Source of the DNA: Thermohalobaculum sp965263335
GTDB lineage: Bacteria > Pseudomonadota > Alphaproteobacteria > Rhodobacterales > Rhodobacteraceae
Direction of reading: 5' to 3'
Assembly (NCBI GenBank): GCA_965263335.1
Contig: CBDHHE010000001.1
Location: 4,526,001 to 4,590,000, forward strand
DNA: 64,000 nucleotides
The translations under genes were made by a program, and so were the position numbers. The first letter of the stretch is position 1. Each line of letters starts with the position of its first letter. Of this stretch, positions 37,749 to 47,643 are shown in pieces. The notes under the pieces are model-generated. The model was not told the DNA's origin. It worked only from the letters and a program-made list of their open reading frames with translations, and ran no database searches.

Positions 37749-38068
37749 CGATGAAGCTTTCCTGGAAGCTTTGTGGCCCTGTGCACGTCGCATCTCCGAA
37801 AACAATGTGTCGACAATGAAGCCGCGCTTGAAAAGCGATCCACTGCGCAGAAGGTTGCCGGCATCGCCGCGGCCATCTGCCGCCCCCTGCAGCGGTGCGT
37901 CAATGCCATCAGACGTTTGATTGGAGGGCATAATCATCGTTGTCGTCCCCTGTGCCGTCAAGTCACGCCGCCCGGTCCGCGGATGAGTGTCGCTCTGCTG
38001 CAACCTCCCGTTCCCGTCAGTGTAGGGAGCGGTCGTCACCATTCCTTGAAAGCCGTCGAAAAGAATGA

Positions 38069-38096
38069 GGTCCGGCTACGCAGGTGCAGCCGGACC
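38069..38096 (-). terminator. Terminator-like hairpin after the RTX gene
   Basis: Perfect 9-bp stem GGTCCGGCT / AGCCGGACC with a 10-nt loop, 25 nt past the RTX stop on the reverse strand and followed there by the T-rich TCATTCTTTTCG. It probably separates the giant gene from the transferase operon. The rest of 37749-38120 is the possible N-terminal extension of the next gene; nothing else was seen. Confidence 0.55.
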
Positions 38097-38120
38097 CTGT
38101 GTCATTTGATGTGCATCGCG

Positions 38121-41100
38121 TCAGACGATGTCGATGTCGTCCTCCAGCGCTGCGACTGTGGTGTTTCGCACGGTGAGCGTGTCGCCGGCGCCGAAGTCGA
38201 AGACCACGTCCGCGCCGTCCTGGCTGGCGAACGCTGCAAGAAGTCCTGCACCGTCCGTCGCTCCGCCTGCGAGCGCCGCGTCGATTTCCAGCGTGTCCAC
38301 GTCGTCCTGGAAGTCGTTGACCCGGTCCTCATCGTTGCCCTGCTCGTAGTGGAACGTGTCTGCACCAGCATTCCCGAACAGCACGTCGTTGCCGGCGCGT
38401 CCGTTCAGCCAGTCATTGCCGGCGGCACCGAAGAGGGCGTTGCCGTTGTCGTCACCGAGCAACTCATCGCCAAACCGCGATCCGAAGAGGTTCTCGATCT
38501 CGACAAAGGTGTCACCTGCGGCTTCTCCGGTGTTTGTGCTGGAGTCGCCGAGGTCAACGCGCAGGCCGCTCGTCGAACGGTCGTACTGTGCCCTGTCGGT
38601 GCCATCGCCGCCGACAAGACGGTCCGCACCCGTCCCGCCAAACAGGATGTCGTTGCCATCGAGACCGAACAGCACGTCATTCCCGCCCTTGCCGAAAAGC
38701 TGGTCGTTACCGCCAGCGCCTCCCCAGATGGTGTTGGCCCCATTCGTTCCGAGCAGGAAGTCACGGTGCGCTGATCCGTAGAGGTTCTCGACCGAGTTGT
38801 AGATGTCACCCGCAGCCTCGCCGGTGTTGGTGCCGAAGAAGATCATATCGGCCCGCACACCTTCCGTTGCCTGGCTGTACTGCGCCCGGTCGATCCCGGC
38901 ACCACCGATCAGACGGTCAGCACCCAGTCCGCCGATGAGCAGATCGTCGCCGTTCTGGCCGCGCAGGGCATCATCACCATCCCGTCCGAACAGCGAATCG
39001 TTGCCATTGACACCGAGGAGAATGTTGTCCGCGGCATTCCCAAGCAGGGTGTCGTTGAAGTTCGAGCCGAAGATGTTCTCGATGTTGGCATAGGTGTCAC
39101 CCGCGGCTTCCCCGGTGTTCGTCCCCGGTGCCTGGAGATCGGCCCGCACACCCGTTGTCGCCGAGGCGTACTGCACACGGTCGATACCCGGGCCACCGTC
39201 CTGGAAGTCGGCGCCGAGACCGCCAACAAGGAAGTCGTCGCCTTCGCCGCCCTCGAGGATGTCGTCCCCGGCAAGGCCGAGCAGGGTGTCGCTGCCGCCC
39301 AGAGCCTGGATGACATCGTTGTCGGAGGTGCCGCGCAGTGTCTCACCATTGTTGGTGCCGACGATCGGCGCGGCCGTGTCGTTGATGGTCAGGCTCACAG
39401 TCTGGGTGCTGGTGTCGAGACCGTCACTGGCGGTGATGGTGGCGGTGTAGGTGCCCTGGTCATCGCCGCCTGTGGTCCACGAGAACGCGGCCGTGCCGTT
39501 GCCACTGTCCTGGAAGGCGAACAGGGCCGGGTTGACGAGGGAGTCGTCCGCATCATCCCGGACTTCGACGCTGAACGTCACGTTGTCCCCATCGGCATCG
39601 CTGCCCTGGACCTGGAATGTTGCGACCGCACCTTCCGTCACCTCGACATCGGCGATCGGGTCGACCGTCGGCGCCGTGTTGACGAAGTCCGGGTCGAACT
39701 CGACGACGATGACATTGCTGGTCACACTGGTCTGACCATTCGAGCCTGCGATCGCTGCGACGAAGTGGTTGAGACCACCATCACCGATGATCTCGTCATT
39801 GGTGTCCGGATCGAGCGTACGCAGCAGAGTCACCGGAACCTCGACGATGCCGTTTGCGCCGATGGTCGCCGTGTAGGTCGAGCGGGCCAGCGCCATGTTC
39901 GCCTCGAAGTCATCGAGATCGAAGGGTGTGAACCCGGCCTCCGGCAGCCCGAGTCGGGCGTCCACCTGCAGGATGGTCACTGCGGCGCCCGGGGTGCCGC
40001 GAACCTCGAGGGTCTGCGCCTCATCGCCAACCAGGCGAGGCGCCTCGACACCGACAAAGGAGAGAGTGGGCGGCGGTGGAGCCGACTTGTTGACCACTGC
40101 CTGGGCACCACCGTTCGAGCCTTCGTCGAACAGGCTGGAGGTGATCTGAGTGCCGTCTTCGAACGTGATCGTGACGCGGCTGCCGATCATCTCGAGGCCT
40201 GAAACCGAGCCGACTTCGGTCTGGAAGCCCACACCCTTGATCGTGGTCGGATCGGTATCCGCGCCGAAGAGAACGGTCTCGCCCGGATCGAAGTCGGTGA
40301 AGTCGAGCGTCACCACATCGAAGCCCTGGTCGCCGCCCGCGCCGTTGTGCGGCACGCTGAACGGATCGGCGTCCGGGTTGCCCGGCTCGACATAGCCCAC
40401 ATCGTCGGAGGTGTCCGAGACGCGGACGCCGCGCGCCGCCGGATCACCGGCAGCGCCTGTCGGGTCAAAGACGATGTCGGGCAGGATCGCGGTCGACAGG
40501 TCGAACGACACAGAGGTGATCTTCACCGCGCCGGTGTTCTCGATGATGAACGAGTTGTCATTGAAGGTCGAGCGGTCAAAGTTCGCCGTGTCCGGTGTGA
40601 CCTCGACGAACGCGCTGGTCTCGAGGCCCGAACCCGGATCGTCGACCGAAATGATCTCGATGCCGTTCACGTCCGGGTTCTCAATCCCGTGCAGGAACTC
40701 GAGGCTGAGTGAGCCGTCCGTGACTTCGAGTGTGTGCGATAGCATGAACGCGCCCGCAGGACCGCCGATGCCGAACGGGTCGATGTCGTCGAAGGCGGCC
40801 GGAACCGTCCCCTCGACAGTCACATCGAAGACGCGCTGGCCCGCACCCGTGATGCCGCTGAAGAGCTCCGCGAAGAACAGGTTGACGGTGTAGAAGCCCG
40901 CCGCCACCGGGAACTCCCAGGCCATTTCCGGCTCGCTCCCGCCATCGAAACGCTCTGTCCGGAACATGCCGACGGGCGCCGCCGCCGATATCGACGGGTT
41001 GGAGGCGTTGATCGGCTGGTAGGCGCCCGCACCGAAGTTGTTGAATACCTGGTTGATCTTCGACGTAGCGACCAGGAATTCGCTCGGGTTGCCGACCGTG

Positions 41101-44100
41101 TCCTCGGACCAGGCAAGCGAGCTGCCATCGGCCGCCGCGAGTTCGGCACCACCGACATTGACACGGTACACCGCACCGGTGCCCCCGCCGCTGGAACCAT
41201 CGTCGTCCTCAGTGATCGTGCCTGTTGCCGATACCTGGCCGAGATCAGCTCCATTGTCGCCGGCAGTGATCCCGGTCAGCACCACCTGCACGGTCTCGGT
41301 GCCGTTGTCGACGCCGTCATTGGGCACGTCGACCGCGATCTGGCCATCGTTGAACCCGAGCTCGAGCGATCCGTTCGCTTCGGTCACCACGCCGTTCACG
41401 GTGACCTGGTAGCTGACGGTCACCGGGCTGACCGGACTGCGGTCGATGTTCACCGGGAAGATCAGCGTCGTGGCGCCGTCGTTCGCGATCTCCTGCACGG
41501 ATGATGGCGACGGGTTTGCGATCGAGACGGTCGCGAGAGGTGCCTCGAGTGTTGCGAGCTGCACAATCTCGATGCCGTTCAGCAGAGGGTTCTCGACGAC
41601 ATCGTGGACCATCTCGAGGTTCAGCGTCCCGTCGCGGACTTCGAAGACCTCAGAGATCATGCCGGCGTTGCGATGACCGAACAGGGCCACCGGGTCGATG
41701 TTGTCGAATGCCGAGGCAATCACACCTTCGACACGGGCATCGAAGATCCGGTCGCCGATTTCATCCGTGCCGGTGAAGTGGTTGCCGATGATCAGACGAA
41801 CCTCGTAGAGACCGGGCTCGGGCACATCGAACGAGTAGGACCAGGCAGGATCGTTCGGGCCGTCGTTGCGCTCGCGCTGGATGATCGCGGTCGGCACATG
41901 GTCGGGCAGAGACTCGTGACGCTGGTTCTGGAAGCTCCCGATGGCGCGGCTGTCGGGATCAGGCTGCTGATCCATGTAAGGTCCATAGTCCGGCCCGAGG
42001 TTCGCGGTCCAAACCGGGCCGCCATCGTTGGCGGCGATCTCGACACCGCCCGCGTTGACGCGGTGCAGGATGGTGCCTTCGGCGTTGCCTTCCCCGATGA
42101 TCTGCAGATCGGTGAAGATCCCCTGGAAGGTGTTGTTGTCCGTCTGCCCGGTGTTGGAGACGAAAAGACCCGTGGCGAGGCCTGTCTGCTGTCCGTCGAC
42201 CAGCCAGTCTCCGTCGATCACCTGCTCGACGTTCGAGCCGGAGATATTGATGGCATCGCCCGTCACGGTGTTCTGGCCACCGCCGGCAAGATCGTAGGTC
42301 ACTGTCGGAGTGGCCGTCTGTGCCGAGCGATCGATCCGGACTTCGAAGACGATGCTGTCGCCGTTGTCCGCGGAGAGCAGGCCCGGCGCGTCGATCGTCA
42401 CCGTGTCGACCGTCGCGTCCTCATTCTCGAGCGAGAAGACGATCTGACCGTCCGCACCATCGTTGACGGCAACCAGCTTCAGGAAGTTGCTCTGGTCGCC
42501 TGTGCCGATATAGCCACCGATCTGCTGGCTCGGGCCGCCATTGGCACCGATTTCGGCAAACGGGTTGATCGTCTCGAGGCGCACCGTGAAGGCGCTGGTG
42601 GTGTTGGCAACGGTTGCCCCGGTGTGGAAGAGATACGACCCGCCGTTCTCCGCACCATCGGGCAGTCCGGTCGCGGCGTTCTCGATCACCGTGGTGCCGC
42701 CACCGGCGGCGGTGGTGAACTTGACGTTGTCGAGACGGATGTTCTGCAGCGGGAAGTCAGCCTCGCCGTTGAAGAACTCGTCGAAGTCGGTGACGCCGTC
42801 GATCATCACACCGGTCAGGCCGCCGCCAAAGCCGCCCGGCCCTGGCCGGTTGCCGTCCTGGTTGGCGTCGAAGTCGTACTGCAGCTCACGACCCGGCAGG
42901 ATGAACGCCTGGCCGCCATTGGATGCATCGCGGTGGAAGGGATCGATTGCGTTGACAAGTCCGTCCCCGTCTGTGTCCGGGTTGCCCGGCACGATCACGT
43001 CCGAAGGGGCGAATACCTTGATCTGACCGCTGGCGATCTCCGCGACCCAGAGCGTGCCGTCCGGACCAAGAGCCACGTCGAGCGGCAGCGCCAGGCCGGA
43101 GAGCCCCGGGATGGTTTCGTATGTCGCCTCTGTGCCATCCTCGTTCAGGTTCAGGCGGGCGACATTGCCATTGAACTGAGCGACGATCAGATCGCCTTGG
43201 AGCTCTCCATCGAAGTTGTCGGAGGTGTACTCGAGCAGACCGTTCGAGGACGATCCGATCACAACCAGGGCATTGCTTTCGGCGCTCGGGTGAACGATGC
43301 GCTCACCGTCTTGCGCAAGGCGGTCTGCATCACCAGTGAACTTCGACGGATCAATCAGGAACCCGTCGTCGATGTCGACGCCGGTCGGGACCAGGTCGGA
43401 AATGTCGCTGACCGTGTTGACGCTCAGCGACGCATCCGGATTGCCGTTGTCGTCAAAGACTGTCCAGGACTGATCCTGGTTCGACCGGGTCGGGTTGGCG
43501 TGACCGTAGTAGCCACCTTGCTCGACCAGGAACAGCGGCTCGCCACCGCCTGTGCCGCCATTGTTGATCTGGTTGGTGGCCTCGCCGTTCACGACGACCG
43601 GGTCACCCCCCAGGTTGTTGTTCGAGCCATTGTCGACCGTGTAGAGGCGGCCGTCAGCGGTCATCACCAGATCGTAGGCGTTGCGAAATCCGCTTGCATA
43701 GACGCTGAGTGGTGCGTCCGCGGGCAGGATGGTTTGGTTGAGACCATCGTTGCCGCCCCACGGACCTGCGGTATCGAGCCCGTTCGCATCCTCGCGCACG
43801 CCGTTGTTTGCAGTGTTGGGATCGTCGAGGGTGGGCAGGTCGTAGACAAACTTGCGACCGTCGTTCAGCCCGTCGCCCGAGACTGTCTGGACCGGCAGCG
43901 CGTCCACGGCATCAAGGTCGATCTCGAGGATCGACCCGGAAAGTGCGTATTCGGCGGTGTTCGCGAAGAAGCTCGACGGTGCACCGTTGTTCGTGTTGCC
44001 GCCGACGGACAGGTACAGCTTGGTGCCGTCGGGCGAGAGCACCATCCCGTTGACTGCGTGGTTCTCTTCCGAGCGGGGGAGGCCGCGTACAAGATCGACG

Positions 44101-44516
44101 GCGTCCCATTCGGTGCCGGTCCAGGTGAGCCGGGTGAGCACGCCGGAGTTCGTGTCCAGCCCCACATCCTCATCGGTCGAGATGCGTGGGTCGCTGGAGG
44201 TCACGTACATCACCGGGTTCTCGTCAGTGCCCGACATCAGCAACCCGGTGACCTGACGCGATTGCGAGGCCGGTGAGTGGAGCGAACCATCGTCATTGTG
44301 GTTCTGGATGTTCTTGACGAGGTTGATCTCTTCGACCGCCGTGGCGACGTACTCGCCCGACTGGATCTCAACCGTGAATGCGTTGATTGTGCCGTTCTGC
44401 TCGGTGACGTAGAGCCGTCCGTCAGGGCCGAACTCGACCGTGGTCGGATTGCTCAGAATACTCTGTCCACCCTGCACGCCGGAAATTGACCCAGCACCAT
44501 TGAACGCAATAGCCAT
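38121..44516 (-). CDS. Giant RTX protein with beta-propeller and malectin-like domains
   Basis: 2131 residues, very acidic, no signal peptide; a type I secretion substrate by its C-terminal RTX repeats. Approximate layout: 1-503 a sugar-dehydrogenase/NHL-like beta-propeller (VEFGPDGRLYVTEQNGTI, VALGPDGTLWVAEIASGQI); 508-520 a DTDGDG calcium motif; 550-810 a lectin-like sandwich; 816-980 malectin-like domain 1; 994-1106 Calx-beta-like; 1114-1293 malectin-like domain 2; 1300-1600 beta-rich; 1605-1705 a cadherin-like domain (DADGDNVTFSV); 1717-2080 RTX nonapeptide blocks (GGxGxDxLxG); then a short hydrophobic end. AAGGTGAG stands 6 nt before ATG 44516. It probably binds the secreted polysaccharide. 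No ABC/HlyD secretion genes lie in the window. Confidence 0.88.
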   Translation of the reverse strand: MAIAFNGAGSISGVQGGQSILSNPTTVEFGPDGRLYVTEQNGTINAFTVEIQSGEYVATAVEEINLVKNIQNHNDDGSLHSPASQSRQVTGLLMSGTDENPVMYVTSSDPRISTDEDVGLDTNSGVLTRLTWTGTEWDAVDLVRGLPRSEENHAVNGMVLSPDGTKLYLSVGGNTNNGAPSSFFANTAEYALSGSILEIDLDAVDALPVQTVSGDGLNDGRKFVYDLPTLDDPNTANNGVREDANGLDTAGPWGGNDGLNQTILPADAPLSVYASGFRNAYDLVMTADGRLYTVDNGSNNNLGGDPVVVNGEATNQINNGGTGGGEPLFLVEQGGYYGHANPTRSNQDQSWTVFDDNGNPDASLSVNTVSDISDLVPTGVDIDDGFLIDPSKFTGDADRLAQDGERIVHPSAESNALVVIGSSSNGLLEYTSDNFDGELQGDLIVAQFNGNVARLNLNEDGTEATYETIPGLSGLALPLDVALGPDGTLWVAEIASGQIKVFAPSDVIVPGNPDTDGDGLVNAIDPFHRDASNGGQAFILPGRELQYDFDANQDGNRPGPGGFGGGLTGVMIDGVTDFDEFFNGEADFPLQNIRLDNVKFTTAAGGGTTVIENAATGLPDGAENGGSYLFHTGATVANTTSAFTVRLETINPFAEIGANGGPSQQIGGYIGTGDQSNFLKLVAVNDGADGQIVFSLENEDATVDTVTIDAPGLLSADNGDSIVFEVRIDRSAQTATPTVTYDLAGGGQNTVTGDAINISGSNVEQVIDGDWLVDGQQTGLATGLFVSNTGQTDNNTFQGIFTDLQIIGEGNAEGTILHRVNAGGVEIAANDGGPVWTANLGPDYGPYMDQQPDPDSRAIGSFQNQRHESLPDHVPTAIIQRERNDGPNDPAWSYSFDVPEPGLYEVRLIIGNHFTGTDEIGDRIFDARVEGVIASAFDNIDPVALFGHRNAGMISEVFEVRDGTLNLEMVHDVVENPLLNGIEIVQLATLEAPLATVSIANPSPSSVQEIANDGATTLIFPVNIDRSPVSPVTVSYQVTVNGVVTEANGSLELGFNDGQIAVDVPNDGVDNGTETVQVVLTGITAGDNGADLGQVSATGTITEDDDGSSGGGTGAVYRVNVGGAELAAADGSSLAWSEDTVGNPSEFLVATSKINQVFNNFGAGAYQPINASNPSISAAAPVGMFRTERFDGGSEPEMAWEFPVAAGFYTVNLFFAELFSGITGAGQRVFDVTVEGTVPAAFDDIDPFGIGGPAGAFMLSHTLEVTDGSLSLEFLHGIENPDVNGIEIISVDDPGSGLETSAFVEVTPDTANFDRSTFNDNSFIIENTGAVKITSVSFDLSTAILPDIVFDPTGAAGDPAARGVRVSDTSDDVGYVEPGNPDADPFSVPHNGAGGDQGFDVVTLDFTDFDPGETVLFGADTDPTTIKGVGFQTEVGSVSGLEMIGSRVTITFEDGTQITSSLFDEGSNGGAQAVVNKSAPPPPTLSFVGVEAPRLVGDEAQTLEVRGTPGAAVTILQVDARLGLPEAGFTPFDLDDFEANMALARSTYTATIGANGIVEVPVTLLRTLDPDTNDEIIGDGGLNHFVAAIAGSNGQTSVTSNVIVVEFDPDFVNTAPTVDPIADVEVTEGAVATFQVQGSDADGDNVTFSVEVRDDADDSLVNPALFAFQDSGNGTAAFSWTTGGDDQGTYTATITASDGLDTSTQTVSLTINDTAAPIVGTNNGETLRGTSDNDVIQALGGSDTLLGLAGDDILEGGEGDDFLVGGLGADFQDGGPGIDRVQYASATTGVRADLQAPGTNTGEAAGDTYANIENIFGSNFNDTLLGNAADNILLGVNGNDSLFGRDGDDALRGQNGDDLLIGGLGADRLIGGAGIDRAQYSQATEGVRADMIFFGTNTGEAAGDIYNSVENLYGSAHRDFLLGTNGANTIWGGAGGNDQLFGKGGNDVLFGLDGNDILFGGTGADRLVGGDGTDRAQYDRSTSGLRVDLGDSSTNTGEAAGDTFVEIENLFGSRFGDELLGDDNGNALFGAAGNDWLNGRAGNDVLFGNAGADTFHYEQGNDEDRVNDFQDDVDTLEIDAALAGGATDGAGLLAAFASQDGADVVFDFGAGDTLTVRNTTVAALEDDIDIV
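38440..39200 (-). repeat. Three tandem RTX modules of about 97 residues
   Basis: Related DNA units in the RTX gene recur at 38491, 38785 and 39076 (spacings 294 and 291 bases, both in frame). Each encodes GxDRxQYxxxTxGxRxD, then NTGEAAGDT, then ENxFGS and a set of calcium-binding nonapeptides. Equal length in whole codons points to past unit duplication. Confidence 0.7.
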
Positions 44517-45201
44517 TGCCTACTCACCTTGCTCGCGGCGCTTACACGAAACAGCGCGACGACCGGCAGGGACCCGTACCGGTCCCGTCGTGTGGTCGAA
44601 GCGCAAACGTCTGGTTCCGGGAGCGCCGTTTCCCGGACCCAATGAAGTCAAGCCGCGATGTGCTGGAAGGAGACTGTGGAATGACGGCGCGAAGGCCGGC
44701 AGAACACGGAACATCAATCACTCACCACACCACGCAGACGGACGACGAAGAAAGCTTCAAGCTCGTGCTGCGACTATAAGTTTGCGCGGAGCCTCGTCTT
44801 CATCTGCGGGTAAGAATTTCGTAACCAGTGCAAAACTTGTGGTGGCAAAGACACATCTTAAACAACTGAGCTAACTTTTATTAATTATATTCATAAACTC
44901 AGAGTTGTGTTGGGAAAAAGGTCGTTCGAATTGTGCCGGATGGTGGCAAAATCAAGGCAAATTTTAGCGAACTGTGGCTCGCATTCCGTGTGATTCTGCA
45001 CGTGAATTCACGGCAAGTGCGAATCGATTCAAATTTCGATGTTGGGCACCGGCAGACAGGACGGGTGCAGATGACCCGAACCCTGCCAGTCAAACCGTGC
45101 GAATTGAACGAAGGTGGCCGGGCCCAGAAGGCTGGCCCGAACTGGACGACACTCAGACGTTGCGTGTCCAGGCGCGGAGGACGGCTTCAGAGCTCCGGGG
45201 C
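44517..45201 (-). other. Intergenic region and leader upstream of the RTX gene
   Basis: 685 bases, no supported gene. For the reverse strand, a perfect -10 (TATAAT) lies at 44884-44889 in an AT-rich block (about 44860-44935) that stands out from the GC-rich surroundings; no clear -35. That would give a leader of about 360 nt. It contains two strong hairpins, GGGACC/GGTCCC (44569-44586) and GGTTCCGGGA/TCCCGGACC (44613-44639). A probable terminator of the Wzc gene lies at 45119-45139. Confidence 0.45.
45119..45139 (-). terminator. Possible terminator after the Wzc/ExoP-like gene
   Basis: An 8-bp stem with one bulge (CGGGCCCAG / CTGGCCCG) and a 4-nt loop, followed on the reverse strand by a mildly T-rich stretch (CCACCTTCGTTCAATTC). 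It lies 63 nt past the Wzc-like stop codon. Confidence 0.4.
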
Positions 45202-47418
45202 TCAGGTCTCGTCGAGGTTGTGCACCCGCTTGCGGTAGCGCCGCTCCTTGCGCGTGTTGACAAGCGTCAGCACTGCGCCAACCCGGTGCGCACCGAACTG
45301 GAACAGGCGCGTCACCGCGCTGTCCACGACCTGCTCGGTCGTTTTATGCCAGTGGATCGCGAAGATCACGAAGTCCGCGTGACGGCTCAGTGCGCAGGCG
45401 TCTGGCGTCATGCTCATCGGGGCGGCGTCGAGAATGACGAATTGGTAGCTCTTGCGAAGCTCGGCCAGCAGGTCTTCATAGGCCTCGGTGTAGAGGATCT
45501 CAGGTCCGTAACCCTTGTGATCAACGATCGGTACGAACTCGATTCCGGTGGTGGCGTCGCGGCGGACGATCTGCTCGGCCGATGTCCGGCCTGCGATCGC
45601 GTCGACCAGATCGGCACCCTTCTTGGCGGCAAAGGTTCGTGACAGCGTCGGATTGCGGAAGTCGCAGTCCACGATCACAGCGGTCATGCCGATGCGCGCG
45701 AGGAAGTCTGCAAGCAGCAGGCACATTGTGGTGCGCCCCTCGCCACCGTTGGCGGAGGTCACCAGGATCGTGCGGTACATGCCCGTACTGCCGCCGATCA
45801 GAGTGACGATCATGTTTCGCGCCGCACGCGAGAGTGCGCTGAGCGGGTTGTTGCGCGTGTGTGCGATGAGCTGCAGAGGCGTCATCCGTGCACCCGCGTT
45901 GGGAATGCGTGCCAAGGTCCGCAGACCAATCCGTTCACGCACCTCCACATCGGTGCGGAAGGAGGAGGTAAAAGCCTCCGAGATGAAGACGAATGCACCG
46001 CCGAGCAGCACGCCGAAAAAGCCTGCGGCGACAACGATCAATTTGCGGTTCGGGCTCGAGGGTTGATCCGCCGGAACACCGGAGGAGATCACCCTTGCAT
46101 CCGCTTGCTGGATACCGACCTGCTCGGTCAGCTCGTTCAGGCGCAAGAGGAAGGTCTGATAGATGTTCCGGTCGGCTTCGGCGACGCGATCGAGTTGGCG
46201 CAGGCGCAGCGCACGGGTCGACTGAACCGAAAGCTGTCGCTCCAGCTCGGACAGGCTCTGGCGCAGCGAGCGCTCGCGGGCCAGCGCGGTTGCCGCCTCA
46301 CCGGCCATTGCATCGGCGGCGCGCTGAATTTCAAGATCGAGCCGGCGCTCGAGTTTTTCCAGCTGGGCATCGAGTTTCTGAAGCTGCGGGTTTGAGGCGC
46401 CGAACTGGGACGCCAGATTGCTGCGCTGCGCGGTCAGCGTCACGATTTCCGCGCGCAGACTGGTGACGATATCAGAGTTGACCAGCAATTCAGCCGTCGC
46501 CGGCCCGTCTTTGTTCAGTCTGCGGGTCACTTCGGTGTACCGCGCTTCAGACGCCGCACGATCAGCTCGGGCGAGCACGAGCTGGCTGTTGATTTCGCCG
46601 AGTTGCTGTTCCGTGACGCCTGCGGTCTGACCGCTGCTGAGCATGGTTGCCTTGAACGATTCAACCGCCGCTTCGGAATCTTCCAGGCGCTGCCGCAGCC
46701 CCTCGGAGCGTTCGCGCAGCCAGGCTGCCGCTTCTCGCGTCACGTCGAGCTTCACCGCGACCTGGTTTGCGATGTACTGATTGGCGATTTCGTTTGCGAT
46801 CCTCGCAGCCTTCACCGGGCTTTCCGAGCTCACCGAGATCGAAATGACCAGCGACAGCCCGACCTGCTTTGTCTCCAGAACCGCCCGCAGGTTCTTGATC
46901 GTCTCGATCTGCGCGGGCGTGAAGCCTTCAGGAGCGACTTTCGTGGGTCCGCCACTGTCGCCGCCACCGATAATGGCTCTGATCGCACCGCGTATTGTCT
47001 TGACCAGGCTAAACGACTGTTCACGCAGCAGCGTGTTGAACTCGGGATCTTCATACAGATTCAGCTCGGTCAGAACCTCGTGCAGCACTTCGTTCGAGCG
47101 CATGACCGAGATCTCGCCCTCGATCAATCTCGTGTCGCCTGGAAGGTTTGTGATGACCTTGTCGATGTCGACAATGTTTGTTTCGCCGGCGTTCAGCATC
47201 AACTGCCCCGTCGACGTATAGCGGTCGGGCATCTGCAGCGCGATGATCGCGGCGATGAAGCTCAGCACGAAAGCGGGCACAATGATCGGCCAGCGCTTGT
47301 AGCTCAGCCGCCCCAGGAGGACACGAAAGTTTACGTCTTCCCCGACAGGCTTCTCAGGCGCCCAATCGTTCCGCGTGATCCGCTGTGCGGTCTGCTCCGG
47401 ACTTACTTTTACATTCAT
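45202..47418 (-). CDS. Wzc/ExoP-like polysaccharide co-polymerase with BY-kinase-type domain
   Basis: A 738-residue inner-membrane protein. The N-terminal Wzz domain has a membrane segment near 45-62 (IIVPAFVLSFIAAIIAL), coiled coils fill about 190-420, and a second membrane segment lies near 455-475 after the QPSSPNR motif. The C-terminal P-loop domain has VTSANGGEGRTTMCLLLA, TAVIVDCDFRNPT (Walker A') and FVILDAAPM (Walker B). Two oddities: the Walker A lysine is replaced by Arg562, and the tail (ERRYRKRVHNLDET) has a single tyrosine. Kinase activity may therefore be lost or altered. With the ExoF-like gene it forms the second export system. Confidence 0.88.
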   Translation of the reverse strand: MNVKVSPEQTAQRITRNDWAPEKPVGEDVNFRVLLGRLSYKRWPIIVPAFVLSFIAAIIALQMPDRYTSTGQLMLNAGETNIVDIDKVITNLPGDTRLIEGEISVMRSNEVLHEVLTELNLYEDPEFNTLLREQSFSLVKTIRGAIRAIIGGGDSGGPTKVAPEGFTPAQIETIKNLRAVLETKQVGLSLVISISVSSESPVKAARIANEIANQYIANQVAVKLDVTREAAAWLRERSEGLRQRLEDSEAAVESFKATMLSSGQTAGVTEQQLGEINSQLVLARADRAASEARYTEVTRRLNKDGPATAELLVNSDIVTSLRAEIVTLTAQRSNLASQFGASNPQLQKLDAQLEKLERRLDLEIQRAADAMAGEAATALARERSLRQSLSELERQLSVQSTRALRLRQLDRVAEADRNIYQTFLLRLNELTEQVGIQQADARVISSGVPADQPSSPNRKLIVVAAGFFGVLLGGAFVFISEAFTSSFRTDVEVRERIGLRTLARIPNAGARMTPLQLIAHTRNNPLSALSRAARNMIVTLIGGSTGMYRTILVTSANGGEGRTTMCLLLADFLARIGMTAVIVDCDFRNPTLSRTFAAKKGADLVDAIAGRTSAEQIVRRDATTGIEFVPIVDHKGYGPEILYTEAYEDLLAELRKSYQFVILDAAPMSMTPDACALSRHADFVIFAIHWHKTTEQVVDSAVTRLFQFGAHRVGAVLTLVNTRKERRYRKRVHNLDET

Positions 47419-47643
47419 CGCACGACCGTTCTATCGAACCCACCAACCGAGGCAGGATGTCAGCACTCAGTCTGCATCCTACCGAATAACCCGGGCATTA
47501 AACACCCGCTGATAAGACCGTCACCTCGAGAAGAAAAGCCGCTCCACGCACTTCCCACGTGTCTGCGGCCTTTCCGCAACCCTATGGTGAACGTTGTCCC
47601 GGATACCCTTGGCAACCAGTCGACCGGTACACCGAACCAAGAC

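Noticed and set aside
38440..39200. CRISPR-like or satellite repeat
   Set aside because: Repeats of about 294 bases in whole codons inside the RTX gene, no spacers.
41604..44276. 890-codon open frame antisense to the RTX gene
   Set aside because: Opposite strand of a clearly coding gene; the frame stays open through GC-rich codon bias, and its product has no domain.
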